From the NCBI RefSeq assembly GCF_000971135.1, contig NZ_BBLW01000004.1:1-64000 (forward strand): 64,000 nucleotides of DNA. Direction: 5' to 3'. Positions 34,485-43,032 of this stretch are shown piece by piece. The DNA comes from Demequina phytophila (lineage in GTDB: Bacteria > Actinomycetota > Actinomycetes > Actinomycetales > Demequinaceae). A program made the position numbers and the translations under genes. Below the pieces are notes generated by a model, which saw nothing but the letters and a program-made list of their open reading frames with translations, made no database searches and was not told where the DNA came from. The number at the start of each line of letters is the position of its first letter. Position 1 is the first letter of the stretch.

Positions 34485-35891
34485 TCACTCCCCCATGAGC
34501 AGGCCGTCGAGGCCCCCGTCCTCGATCATCTCGCTGTAGGCCGCGGCGACGCGGACCGAGTAGTCCATCAGCGTCATGGTCGGGCTCATCAGCCAGCCGT
34601 CGCCCTCGTGCACCAGCGTCACGCTGATGTCGTCGATGCCGGTCTGACCGACCATCGGGATGTCCGCGACGCAGATCTCGCCGGCGCCGTCCGCCGTGAC
34701 ACAGCCCTGGCGGTAGGTGCCGGATGTGGGTGCGGACAGCCCGTCCTGGGGGTCGAAGCTGAAGTCGAACGCCACCAGCTCGGCGGACGCGACGTCACCG
34801 TCGACCGTCGCCGCGACCTCCGTGACGTCGAGGGCGACCACGGGCAGGGGCATTGCGTCGCGCAGGACCGCCTCGCCGTAGAGCGAGACGATGCGCCGCT
34901 CGGGCAGCGGGAGCACCGAGGCGAGCGTGACGGCGTCGCCGGTCGCGAAGAAGTCCTCGACCGCCGCGGCGGTGCCGGTGACCGCTTCTTCCGGCGTCGC
35001 GAAGGCCACGGCGTCTGCGATCTCGGCGCCACGGTCGCCCGGCTCGAGCCCGGCCGCAGCCGCCATCTCCGCGACCGTGAGCATGGGGCTCACGTACCAG
35101 CCGCCCTCCTCGACCGTCATGAAGGCGATAGGCGACGCGTCGGTCGGGACGGCGTCCGATTCCTGCCAGCCGTCGACCTCCTCCGCGATGTCGAACGTCC
35201 ACGGGAAGGTCTCGTCGACCCAGGTCTCGACGCCTTCGCGTGAGGCGGCGAGCTCCTCGTCGATCATCGCCTGGTCGTAGCCCAGCTGCTCGAAACCGGC
35301 GGCGGCGCTCAGCGCGGCCTGCTCCATCACGGCGTCCACGAAGGGCGCCTTGTCCACGTCGGCGGTGACCGTGCCCGCCTCGACGCGCACGACGGCCACG
35401 CCCTCGGCGATCTCCTCGGTGGCGTACTCGACGTCGGCGACCGAGACCTCGACGGCGTCGAGGATCGCCTCGAAGTCGACGTCCGTGGGAGCTGTCGCCT
35501 CCGGCTCGGGGAGGGTCGCCTCGAGCGTCTCGCGCGCGCGGTCGCTGATGTCGAGGAACAGGTCCCGCTCGGCCGGCGAGATCGCGGCCCCGAGCGCGAT
35601 GAGGTTGCCGTCCACGGCACCGTTCACGAGCCGCTCAACCGCGCCCTGAGGGCTGGTCGCGCCGCGTCCGAGGTTCAGGTAGAGGTAGGCCGCGCCCGCG
35701 CCCAGCGCGAGGACGACCGCGCCCGAGGCCACCCCGGCGATGACGAGTCCGCGCCGGCGCGTCCGCGGCGCTGCGGGGTCCGTCACGTCCACGCTCTCGG
35801 GGGCCGGCGCGGGGGCGGGCTCGACGGCCGCCGGCGCTGCCTGGAGACCGGCCGCCTCCGGGTCGGAACCCTCCGGATAGAACGTGGTCAT
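34485..35891 (-). CDS. single-pass membrane protein with large ectodomain
   Basis: A 468-residue protein: a Pro/Ala-rich cytoplasmic N-terminus of about 47 residues, a transmembrane helix (about 48-72, GLVIAGVASGAVVLALGAGAAYLYL), and an acidic ectodomain. The ectodomain appears to contain two related halves: SPQGAVERLVNGAVDGNLIALGAAISPAER and TPEEAVTGTAAAVEDFFATGDAVTLASVLPLPERR both begin a segment of about 200 residues that ends with W(Y/L)(V/M)SPML/T...; this is the look of DUF4878-like lipocalin/NTF2-type folds. Exact family not assigned. One cysteine pair (GCVTADGAGEICVAD). It lies upstream of and divergent in direction from nothing; it is a lone - strand gene next to the ilv leader. Confidence 0.7.
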   Translation of the reverse strand: MTTFYPEGSDPEAAGLQAAPAAVEPAPAPAPESVDVTDPAAPRTRRRGLVIAGVASGAVVLALGAGAAYLYLNLGRGATSPQGAVERLVNGAVDGNLIALGAAISPAERDLFLDISDRARETLEATLPEPEATAPTDVDFEAILDAVEVSVADVEYATEEIAEGVAVVRVEAGTVTADVDKAPFVDAVMEQAALSAAAGFEQLGYDQAMIDEELAASREGVETWVDETFPWTFDIAEEVDGWQESDAVPTDASPIAFMTVEEGGWYVSPMLTVAEMAAAAGLEPGDRGAEIADAVAFATPEEAVTGTAAAVEDFFATGDAVTLASVLPLPERRIVSLYGEAVLRDAMPLPVVALDVTEVAATVDGDVASAELVAFDFSFDPQDGLSAPTSGTYRQGCVTADGAGEICVADIPMVGQTGIDDISVTLVHEGDGWLMSPTMTLMDYSVRVAAAYSEMIEDGGLDGLLMGE

Positions 35892-36037
35892 GCTTCCCCC
35901 TCACGATGTTCACGGGGCGGCGTCCACCGCCTCGTTCAAGGCCCGCGCGATACCGCAGGGCGCGACGCCCGACGTGACCGTAGCAGTCACCATCTACCTG
36001 GATCGACGCGCCACACCGAACGTGCATGGCGGCGTCC

Positions 36038-37594
36038 CTACCTGCGGGTCACCACCAGGCTGCCGTCGAGCTCGACCTCTCTCGTGAGGACTTGGCCGGC
36101 GGACGTCACGAGCACCGTGCCCGAGGGTGACCACGTCGGCGCGGAGTGCGCCCAGCCCCGCTGCTTGTCGCCGACCTGGCTCGCGCCGTCGTCGGTCACG
36201 AGCACCAGGCGGGAGGAGTTGTGCTCATTCGGCTCGCGCCACTTGTTCACCGCGACCAGGACGCCCGAGCCGTCCGCTGTGAAGGCACCGCCCGCCACCC
36301 ACTCCCCGGTCGTCAACGGCACGTCGAGCACCGTCATGCGACCGCTCGCCACATCGACCAGCGCCAGATCCGTGCGCTGGCTCCCGTGATGACGCTTCAC
36401 CATCACCGTCGAGGCGTCCGGCGCCCAGCCCACGATGCGCGCGCGCGACACCTGCAGCCCGGCGACCTCGCGGTCGCTCGAGCCCCAGGTCGAGGCGATG
36501 CGGAGCGCGCGTCCTTCGGACGCTCGGTCCAGATACGCCACCTCGGTACCGTCGGGCGCCGGCACGATCTCGGAGCCGTAAAGCTGCTCCTGGTTGCCCA
36601 GACCCGCGCCCGCTCCGAGCGGTGAGACCTCGAAGGTTGCCGGCGCCGCCCGCATGAGGCGGACGGGACCGGACCCCTCGGCCGAGCGGAAGGTGAGGCC
36701 ACCGTCCGGAGCGAACGTCGGGAACGCACCGCCGCCGAGGTGGCTGGAGAGTCCGTCGGCGACCCGGATGATCGTGATCTTGTGCACGCCGACCCGGCCC
36801 TCGCCACTGGTGGGGACCGACATGCTGCGGGAGGAGAGCGCGAGGCAGGCACCGTCGGTCGACCAGGACAGCGACTGCGGCTCCATGGAGAAGAAGCGCA
36901 CGAGGGTCATCGCCTCGCCGGAGGCGGGGTCCACGAGCTCGACAACGAGCCAGTCGTCGACCACGCGCGCGGTAGCGAGGAGGGTGCCCGTCGCGTCCCA
37001 CGCGAACGTCGCCGCGTCCTCGGACACGAGCGCCGCCACCTGCCCCATGGTGGCCGCGTCGAACACCCGCACGGTGTCGCGTCCCTCTCCGGTCTCGCGG
37101 ATCACGAGACGGGTGCTGTCGGCGGAGAACGCCGGCTCCACGAAGGCGGAGAAGTCCTGCGTGGGCTTCGGCGTGACCGCGGTGGTCGTCGCGCCGACGT
37201 CGCTCTGGAGCACCCCGTCCTCGCGCGCGATCGGCGTCACCGTCGCCGGGGACGGCGCGCAGGCGGCGAGAGCGGTCGACGGCAGATCATCGTCGCCCGC
37301 CGGGATCGGCTCGGACGTGGCGCCATCGACGGTCGGTTCGGCGCTCGGGGACGGGGACGGCGTGGACGACCCGGCCGCCACCACCACCTCGGCGTCGCCG
37401 GCCTCGGACGTCACAGGGGCGCTCGCCGCCGGGCTGGACGATGCCGCGACGCCCGCCACCGCATCGTCCCGTCGCGCGGCGGTCGTCATGATGAGGCCGA
37501 CCGACACCGCGATCACGGCGACGGCAGCCGCCGCGGGAATCCACACCTTGGGCGCCTTGAGCACCTCGAGCCAGCCGGCCCTGCCGTCCGTCAT
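36038..37594 (-). CDS. membrane-anchored TolB-like beta-propeller protein
   Basis: A 518-residue protein. ATG 37594 was chosen because GGGGGTAGAG precedes it. A short cytoplasmic part is followed by a transmembrane helix (about 15-37) and a low-complexity Ser/Pro/Ala/Thr linker of about 90 residues. A TolB/WD40-like beta-propeller follows: repeated SADSTRLVI, WDATGTLLATA, FAPDGGLTF, PDGTEVAYLD, WAPDASTVMV, TADGSGVLVAV, WSPSGTVLVTS blades. The function is unknown; such anchored propellers often serve as ligand sensors or scaffolds. An inverted pair of the dispersed motif encodes RDDAVAGVAASS right after the membrane helix. Confidence 0.78.
   Translation of the reverse strand: MTDGRAGWLEVLKAPKVWIPAAAAVAVIAVSVGLIMTTAARRDDAVAGVAASSSPAASAPVTSEAGDAEVVVAAGSSTPSPSPSAEPTVDGATSEPIPAGDDDLPSTALAACAPSPATVTPIAREDGVLQSDVGATTTAVTPKPTQDFSAFVEPAFSADSTRLVIRETGEGRDTVRVFDAATMGQVAALVSEDAATFAWDATGTLLATARVVDDWLVVELVDPASGEAMTLVRFFSMEPQSLSWSTDGACLALSSRSMSVPTSGEGRVGVHKITIIRVADGLSSHLGGGAFPTFAPDGGLTFRSAEGSGPVRLMRAAPATFEVSPLGAGAGLGNQEQLYGSEIVPAPDGTEVAYLDRASEGRALRIASTWGSSDREVAGLQVSRARIVGWAPDASTVMVKRHHGSQRTDLALVDVASGRMTVLDVPLTTGEWVAGGAFTADGSGVLVAVNKWREPNEHNSSRLVLVTDDGASQVGDKQRGWAHSAPTWSPSGTVLVTSAGQVLTREVELDGSLVVTRR
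37436..37470. repeat. inverted pair of the GGGACGATGC motif inside a gene
   Basis: GGACGATGC (37437-37445) faces GCATCGTCC (37461-37469) with 15 nt between. It is in frame within the linker after the membrane helix of the TolB-like protein, so the palindrome is tolerated in a disordered region. Confidence 0.8.
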
Positions 37595-37727
37595 CTCTAC
37601 CCCCCGATAGATCGCCGTCGTCCTGCCCGGCACCCTAGCGACACCGGATGACGGTTCCTCGCCTTCCAGGTCTCGTGTCGATAACGATGCCGACGAGGTA
37701 TCGGTTGGGTGCGCCTCCCTGACGCAC

Positions 37728-37762
37728 GAGCGCCCCGTCCGGACGGACCGGACGGGGCGCTC
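37728..37762 (-). terminator. ilvD terminator
   Basis: GAGCGCCCCGTCCG pairs perfectly with CGGACGGGGCGCTC around a 7-nt loop. It begins 22 nt after the ilvD stop on the - strand. Stable GC stem without a long T-run. Confidence 0.75.
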
Positions 37763-37783
37763 GCGAGCAGACGAGACCGGGGG

Positions 37784-39481
37784 TCAGCTGAGGACGGCGC
37801 CCTTCGACGCCGAGCCGACGAGCTTCTGGTACTTGCCGAGGACGCCCTTGGTGAAGCGCGCGGGGATGGGCTCCCAACCCTCCTTGCGGGCCTCGAGCTC
37901 CTCGGCGGAGACCAGGACCTCGAGCGTGCCGTGGGCGACGTCGAGGGTGATCCTGTCGCCGTCGCGGACGAACGCGATGGGGCCGCCGTCGACCGCCTCG
38001 GGGGCGATGTGGCCGACGCACAGGCCGGTGGTGCCGCCAGAGAACCGGCCGTCGGTGACGAGCAGGACATCCTTGCCCAGGCCGGCGCCCTTGATGGCGG
38101 CCGTGATGGCGAGCATCTCGCGCATGCCGGGGCCGCCCTTGGGGCCCTCGTAGCGGATGACGACGCAGTCGCCCTTCTGGATCTCGCCGGCCTCGAGGGC
38201 GTCGAGTGCGGCACGCTCGCGGTCGAACACCCGTGCGGTCGCCTGGAAGACGTCGTCGTCGAAGCCCGCGGACTTCACGACGGCGCCTTCGGGGGCGAGC
38301 GAGCCCTTGAGGATGGTGATGCCGCCCGACTTGTGGATCGGGTTGTTGAGCGCGCGGACCACGCGGCCGTCGATCTTGGCGGGCTTGAGCTCGTCCATGT
38401 TCTCGGCGAGGGTCTTGCCGGTGACGGTCATGACGTCGCCGTGCATGAGGCCCGCGTCGAGCAGGGTCTTCATCACGGCGGGCACGCCGCCCACGCGGTC
38501 GACGTCGTTCATCACGAACTGGCCGAACGGCTTGAGGTCGCCCAGGTGCGGGACCTTGGCGGCGACACGCGCAAAGTCGTCGAGCGTGAGGTCGACCTCG
38601 GCCTCGTTGGCGATCGCGAGCAGGTGGAGGACGGCGTTGGTCGAACCGCCGAACGCCATGACCACGGCGATGGCGTTCTCGAACGCCTCCTTGGTCATGA
38701 TGTCGCGCGCGGTGATGCCGAGCCGCAGCATGTTGACCACGGCCTCGCCCGACTTGTGGGCGTAGTAGTCGCGGCGGCGGTCGGCGCTCGGCGGCGCCGC
38801 CGAGCCGGGGATCGACATGCCGAGGGCCTCGCCCACGGACGCCATGGTGTTGGCGGTGTACATGCCGCCGCAGGCACCCTCGCCGGGGCAGATCGCCTTC
38901 TCGATCGCGAGGCGGTCCTCCTCGGACATGAGACCCGCGGCGCACGCGCCCACGGCCTCGAAGGCGTCGATGATGGTGACGTCCTTCTCGGTGCCGTCGG
39001 AGAGCTTGACGTGGCCGGGCATGATCGAGCCGGCGTAGAGGAACACGCTCGCGAGGTCGAGGCGCGCCGCGGCCATGAGCATGCCTGGCAGCGACTTGTC
39101 GCAGCCGGCGAGCAGCACGGAGCCGTCGAGCCGCTCGGCCATCATCACGGTCTCGACCGAGTCGGCGATGAGGTCGCGCGAGACCAGCGAGAAGTGCATG
39201 CCCTCGTGGCCCATCGAGATGCCGTCGGACACGGAGATGGTGCCGAACTCGAGCGGGTAGCCGCCGCCGGCGTGAACGCCGTTCTTCGACGCCGCCGCGA
39301 GGCGCTGGAGCGAGAGGTTGCAGGGCGTGATCTCGTTCCACGAGGACGCGATGCCGATCTGCGGCTTCGCGAAGTCGTCATCACCGAGACCGACCGCGCG
39401 GAGCATGCCGCGGGACGCGGTCGCCTCCAGGCCATCCGTGACCTGGCGCGACCGGGGCTTGATGTCGGGGGTCTGCGTCAT
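37784..39481 (-). CDS. ilvD: dihydroxy-acid dehydratase
   Basis: A 565-residue iron-sulfur dehydratase of Ile and Val synthesis. Cluster cysteines are in EITPCNLSL near 54, [12 protein letters not shown] near 124, and [16 protein letters not shown] near 195-210. Catalytic and metal residues lie in [14 protein letters not shown] near 272 and [15 protein letters not shown] near 485. Length is normal. It is about 3.6 kb from ilvB, outside the ilvBHC unit. A TACACT -10-like box ends 8 nt before the ATG and no ribosome binding site is seen, which suggests a leaderless mRNA. Confidence 0.97.
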   Translation of the reverse strand: MTQTPDIKPRSRQVTDGLEATASRGMLRAVGLGDDDFAKPQIGIASSWNEITPCNLSLQRLAAASKNGVHAGGGYPLEFGTISVSDGISMGHEGMHFSLVSRDLIADSVETVMMAERLDGSVLLAGCDKSLPGMLMAAARLDLASVFLYAGSIMPGHVKLSDGTEKDVTIIDAFEAVGACAAGLMSEEDRLAIEKAICPGEGACGGMYTANTMASVGEALGMSIPGSAAPPSADRRRDYYAHKSGEAVVNMLRLGITARDIMTKEAFENAIAVVMAFGGSTNAVLHLLAIANEAEVDLTLDDFARVAAKVPHLGDLKPFGQFVMNDVDRVGGVPAVMKTLLDAGLMHGDVMTVTGKTLAENMDELKPAKIDGRVVRALNNPIHKSGGITILKGSLAPEGAVVKSAGFDDDVFQATARVFDRERAALDALEAGEIQKGDCVVIRYEGPKGGPGMREMLAITAAIKGAGLGKDVLLVTDGRFSGGTTGLCVGHIAPEAVDGGPIAFVRDGDRITLDVAHGTLEVLVSAEELEARKEGWEPIPARFTKGVLGKYQKLVGSASKGAVLS

Positions 39482-39489
39482 GTTGCCGA

Positions 39490-39503
39490 GTGTAGGACGA
39501 TGC
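39490..39503 (-). promoter_or_regulatory. probable leaderless ilvD promoter
   Basis: TACACT on the - strand (39495-39490) ends 8 nt before the ilvD ATG. A GCATCGTCC copy (39503-39495) abuts it upstream. No clear -35 is seen. Confidence 0.5.
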
Positions 39504-39588
39504 GCGGGTCCCCCGTCGCCGCATCGTGGACAGGGACGCAGGGACGATGCCCCTGCCGGGCCGGTATGCCGACCCGCCTTCCGCGCCG

Positions 39589-39808
39589 CTCGCCGTTTTC
39601 ATGCACTTTCGCGGGCACGCGGGTGGGCGTGGACGGGGCGCAAGGGGGTCAAGAGACCGACGATGCCGGACGCATCGTCCGAAGCACCGCGGCGAAGGGC
39701 GCCTACCCGGACGGATCGTCCGCACGACGACCCGTCCGCCCGGGAGGTAGCGCCGCGACGCGTGCGCCGTCGAGCCCCACCCCCGCGAAAGTGCATGAAA
39801 ACGGCGAG
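39589..39808. repeat. inverted-repeat-bounded intergenic element, copy 2
   Basis: CTCGCCGTTTTCATGCACT (39589-39607) and its reverse complement (39790-39808) enclose 182 bp. The identity extends inward through TTCGCGGG, giving 27 bp at each end. The core contains an inverted pair of the dispersed motif (GACGATGC 39659-39666, GCATCGTC 39672-39679). The core is unrelated by eye to that of copy 1, so the ends, not the core, are conserved. Confidence 0.75.
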
Positions 39809-39883
39809 GGGGCGTGAACAACGCTGCCGAGAGCACGCCCGGGTGAGTTCGCGGACTTCGCCAGGCCCGGCCCGATCCGCGCG

Positions 39884-40285
39884 CTACCGGGTCTGCGGGA
39901 TCTCCATGCCCGGGGCATCGTCGGGGCGCGGGACGAACCCGTGGCGCGCGTAGAACGGCGCGCGGCCGCGCGCCGCGAACAGCTGGATCTGCGTCACGCC
40001 CGCCGACGCGGCGAGGGCGACCAGGCGGCGCAGGATCTCCGCGCCGACCCCGGCACCGCGCGCGTCCTCGCGCACGATCATCTCGTTGACATACGCGTGC
40101 ATCGCCCCGTCGGAGATCATCCGGCCGACCCCCACCAGCGCTCCCTCGGCGTCGCGCGCCGAGCACACCGCCCAGCTGCCCGCGAGCGCCCGCGCGCAGT
40201 GCTCCTCGGTGGGCGAGCCCCAGCCCGTCGCGAGGTACAGCGTGCGGAACTCTGTCGCCGCCGGCGGGTCCATCGAGTAGTCCAT
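39884..40285 (-). CDS. GNAT-family N-acetyltransferase
   Basis: A 133-residue acetyltransferase. The acetyl-CoA loop is VREDARGAGVGAEILRRLVALA near 71-92 (R/Q-x-x-G-x-G/A). The preceding beta-strand AYVNEMIV and the following IQLFAARGRAPFYARHGFVPRPDD complete the fold. Short but full-length for small GNATs. Substrate unknown. Its start region is divergent from the PHO-box promoter of the next gene. Confidence 0.88.
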   Translation of the reverse strand: MDYSMDPPAATEFRTLYLATGWGSPTEEHCARALAGSWAVCSARDAEGALVGVGRMISDGAMHAYVNEMIVREDARGAGVGAEILRRLVALAASAGVTQIQLFAARGRAPFYARHGFVPRPDDAPGMEIPQTR

Positions 40286-40310
40286 GAGCAGACGCTACGC
40301 GCCCGCGAAG

Positions 40311-40366
40311 GTTCACCGAGGGTTCACCGGTCGGCGCCCGATTCGTCACCTTCGCGTCGCTACGTT
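40311..40366 (+). promoter_or_regulatory. PHO-box-like direct repeats and -10 box
   Basis: GTTCACC occurs at 40311 and 40322, an exact 11-bp period, and CGTCACC at 40344 keeps the phase. This matches the PHO-box direct-repeat units bound by PhoP in actinobacteria. A TACGTT -10 box lies at 40361-40366. The site precedes a secreted protein of a family often annotated as phosphatase-like. Confidence 0.65.
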
Positions 40367-40404
40367 GAACGCGATCGTCCCTACCCGAGCCCATGGAGGC
40401 CTCC

Positions 40405-42090
40405 ATGTCACCCGTCACCCGCACGCACGCCCGCCGCGGTATCACCGTCGGTGCGATCGTCGCGCTCGGCGCGGCCGCCGCCGCCCCCGCGTACGCCGCG
40501 ATCGTCGACGACCCGATCACCGCGTCCGCCCCGAGCGCCGCCCTCGCGGTCGCGCCGATCGGGACCTACGAGACCGGGGTGTTCGATGCGTCCGCCGCCG
40601 AGATCGTCGCGTTCCACGCGCAGACGCGCCGACTCTTCTCGGTCGACGCCGAGGCCGGCCACGTGCGCGTCCTCGACGTGAAGAACCCGTCCCGCCCGAC
40701 GGAGCTCTTCGCGCTCACCACCGCCGGCATCGTCGCCTCCGACGGCTCGACCATCCCCGCGACCGCGGAGGCCAACTCGGTCGCCGTGCGCGAGGACGGG
40801 CTCGTGGTGGTCGCAGTGGAGAACGACCCCAAGACGGACGACGGATGGCTGGCCTTCTTCAAGGCCAACGGCAAGGGCAAGGCGCTCGGCGCGGTCCGCG
40901 TGGGCGCGCAGCCCGACATGGTCACGGTGTCCCCCGACGGCGCGTACGCGGTGAGCGCGAACGAGGGCGAGCCCAACGACGCGTTCGACGTCGACCCCGA
41001 GGGCTCGGTGAGCGTGGTCGCGCTTCCCAAGAACGAGAAGGCCCCGACGCAGGCGGATGTGCGCACCGCGACCTTCCACGCATACGAAGGTGCGGCGCTC
41101 CCCGCCGGCGTGCGCGTGTTCGGCCCGACCGTGGGCGACGGGCACCCGGTCTCGCGGAACCTCGAGCCGGAGTACGTGGCCGTGGACCCCGCATCGGCCA
41201 CGGCCTACGTGACCGTCCAGGAGGCGAACGCGGTGGCCGTGGTCGACCTGCGGTCGGCGACCGTGTCCGATCTCTTCTCGCTGGGCGCGAAGGACTTCTC
41301 GGCGGCGGGCAACGGGATCGACCCGTCCGACAAGGACAAGGCGATCGCGATCCGCACCGTCCCGGTGAAGGGGCTCTACATGCCCGACTCGATCGCCTCG
41401 TACGAGGTGGACGGCGCCACCTACCTGGTGACCGCCAACGAGGGCGACAGCCGCGACGACTGGGGCGGCTACGAGGAGTCGACCCGCGTCGCCGACCTGG
41501 CCGACGAAGGGCTCCTGTGCGACGGTCTGCTCACCGACGCGCAGCTGGACAAGAAGGACCTGGGTCGCCTCAAGGTGTCGACGGCGTCCGGCTTCGACGC
41601 GAGCACCGGCTGCTACGACGAGCTCTACGCGTTCGGCGGCCGGTCGTTCTCGATCTGGACCACGTCGGGTGCGCAGGTGTTCGACTCGGGCGACGACTTC
41701 GAGCGGATCACCGCGGAGGCCGTGCCCGCGTTCTTCAACGCGAGCAACGACGCGAGCGGATTCGATGACCGCTCGGACGACAAGGGCCCCGAGCCCGAGG
41801 GTGTCACCGTGGGCGAGGTGGACGGCCGCACCTACGCTTTCGTGGGCCTCGAGCGCGTCGGCGGCGTGATGGTCTACGACATCACCGACCCCGCCGCGGC
41901 CGCGTTCGTCACCTACGTCAACAACCGCGACTTCGGGGCGGACCCTGGGACCGGCGCCGCGGGCGACCTGGGCCCGGAGGGGCTGGCGTTTATCCCGGCC
42001 GAGGACTCGCCGACGCGCGCCCCGCTGCTCGCCGTGGGCAACGAGGTGTCGGGCACCACGACAGTGTTCTCGATCACCCCGCAGCGGTAA
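40405..42090 (+). CDS. secreted choice-of-anchor I / phosphatase-like beta-propeller protein
   Basis: A 561-residue exported protein. ATG 40405 has GGAGG seven nt upstream. A twin-basic N-terminus (RTHARRG) and hydrophobic core ending APAYA form a signal peptide cleaved near residue 34. The body is the choice-of-anchor I family fold, a beta-propeller sometimes labelled alkaline-phosphatase-like: GTYETGVFDASAAEIVAFHAQTRRLFSVDA, MVTVSPDGAYAVSANEGEPND, YLVTANEGDSRDDWGGYEESTRV, LYAFGGRSFSIW, PEPEGVTVGEVDGRTYAFVGLER, LGPEGLAFIP. The upstream PHO-box suggests induction by phosphate starvation. No C-terminal anchor is seen, so it is probably released. Confidence 0.85.
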   Translation: MSPVTRTHARRGITVGAIVALGAAAAAPAYAAIVDDPITASAPSAALAVAPIGTYETGVFDASAAEIVAFHAQTRRLFSVDAEAGHVRVLDVKNPSRPTELFALTTAGIVASDGSTIPATAEANSVAVREDGLVVVAVENDPKTDDGWLAFFKANGKGKALGAVRVGAQPDMVTVSPDGAYAVSANEGEPNDAFDVDPEGSVSVVALPKNEKAPTQADVRTATFHAYEGAALPAGVRVFGPTVGDGHPVSRNLEPEYVAVDPASATAYVTVQEANAVAVVDLRSATVSDLFSLGAKDFSAAGNGIDPSDKDKAIAIRTVPVKGLYMPDSIASYEVDGATYLVTANEGDSRDDWGGYEESTRVADLADEGLLCDGLLTDAQLDKKDLGRLKVSTASGFDASTGCYDELYAFGGRSFSIWTTSGAQVFDSGDDFERITAEAVPAFFNASNDASGFDDRSDDKGPEPEGVTVGEVDGRTYAFVGLERVGGVMVYDITDPAAAAFVTYVNNRDFGADPGTGAAGDLGPEGLAFIPAEDSPTRAPLLAVGNEVSGTTTVFSITPQR

Positions 42091-42135
42091 CGATCCGCGC
42101 AGGAAGCGCCCGGCGACCTCATGGTCGCCGGGCGC

Positions 42136-42166
42136 TTGACGTTGACGCGACGTCAACTTCTACCGT
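42136..42166 (+). promoter_or_regulatory. MerR-type promoter with palindromic spacer
   Basis: TTGACG (42136-42141) and TACCGT (42161-42166) are 19 nt apart. The spacer region holds a near-palindrome, GTTGACGCGACGTCAAC (42141-42157). An over-long spacer filled by a palindrome is the MerR-family signature; the site precedes a MerR gene and suggests autoregulation. Confidence 0.65.
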
Positions 42167-42173
42167 GGTGGTC

Positions 42174-42923
42174 ATGGACCTCGACATCTCCGCCGTCGCC
42201 CGCCTCACCGGCGTGACGAGCCGCACGCTGCGTCACTACGACGCGATCGGGCTGCTCTCCCCCGCGTGGACCGGCCACGACGGCCGCCGCCACTACGGGG
42301 ACGCCGAGCTGCTGCGCCTCCAGCACATCTTGGTGCTGCGCGAGCTCGAGGTGCCGCTGGAGACTGTCGCGAGCATCGTCGACACCGACGACCCCGTGCT
42401 CACCGCCGCGCTCATGCGCGACCACCACACCGCGCTGCTGGCGCGCCGCGACCGCTTCGCATCGCTCGCGGAGACCGTCGAGCGCACCGTCACCCGCCTG
42501 GAGAAGGGACTGCCCATGACCACCGACGACATGTTCGAGGGCTTCGACCACGCCCGCTACGAGCCCGAGGCGCGCGAGCGCTGGGGGGACGATGCGGTGG
42601 CCGACTCCAACGCCGCATGGAAGGGCCTCAGCGCCGAGGGTCAACGCGCCCACCTCGCCGAGCACGAGGCGATCGCGGAGGCGCTGGCGGCTCTCGCGGC
42701 GGCGGACGCGGACCCGGCGAGCACCGAGGTCCAGGCCGTGGTCGCGCGCCACCACGCCTGGGTGTCGGTGTTCTGGACGCCGGGCCGCGAGGCGTATACA
42801 GGCCTCGGCCGCATGTACGTGGACGATGCACGGTTCCGCACCACCTACGACAAGCACGGCGACGGCACCGCGGAGCTGCTGCGCGACGGGATCGAGGAGT
42901 TCTCGCGGGGGCTGCCGGAGTAG
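42174..42923 (+). CDS. TipA-like MerR-family transcriptional regulator
   Basis: A 249-residue regulator. Residues 1-70 are a MerR winged helix (ISAVARLTGVTSRTLRHYDAIGLLSP...GRRHYGDAELLRLQHILVLRELEVPLE). A coiled-coil follows (near 75-105). The C-terminal 140 residues are a TipAS/antibiotic-recognition domain (MFEGFDHARYEPEARERWGDDAV...WFTP-like HHAWVSVFWTPGREAYTGLGRMYVDDARFRTTYDKH). TipA proteins bind hydrophobic ligands and activate their own promoter. ATG 42174 was chosen; 42165 is an alternative. Confidence 0.92.
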   Translation: MDLDISAVARLTGVTSRTLRHYDAIGLLSPAWTGHDGRRHYGDAELLRLQHILVLRELEVPLETVASIVDTDDPVLTAALMRDHHTALLARRDRFASLAETVERTVTRLEKGLPMTTDDMFEGFDHARYEPEARERWGDDAVADSNAAWKGLSAEGQRAHLAEHEAIAEALAALAAADADPASTEVQAVVARHHAWVSVFWTPGREAYTGLGRMYVDDARFRTTYDKHGDGTAELLRDGIEEFSRGLPE

Positions 42924-43032
42924 CACGCAGGCGCGCCGGGAACAACGCGCGCACCAGGAGCGTTACAGCCCCCAATCGCCATCCGGGCGGGAGCTTCGCC
43001 ACCGCTTTGTTGATGTCGAGGAAGGACCGCCC

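Larger units (their letters stand above)
39482..39883. other. 402-bp gap with repeats, no gene
   Basis: The interval between ilvD and the GNAT gene holds the second inverted-repeat element (39589-39808) and several copies of the dispersed motif: 39496, 39543, the pair 39659/39672, and a near copy GCATCGTGG at 39521. No open frame with a ribosome binding site is seen. Confidence 0.7.

Noticed and set aside
42174..42923. This MerR protein as the copper regulator of copB
   Set aside because: It has a TipAS-type ligand domain and no metal-binding cysteine motif, and lies 17 kb away.
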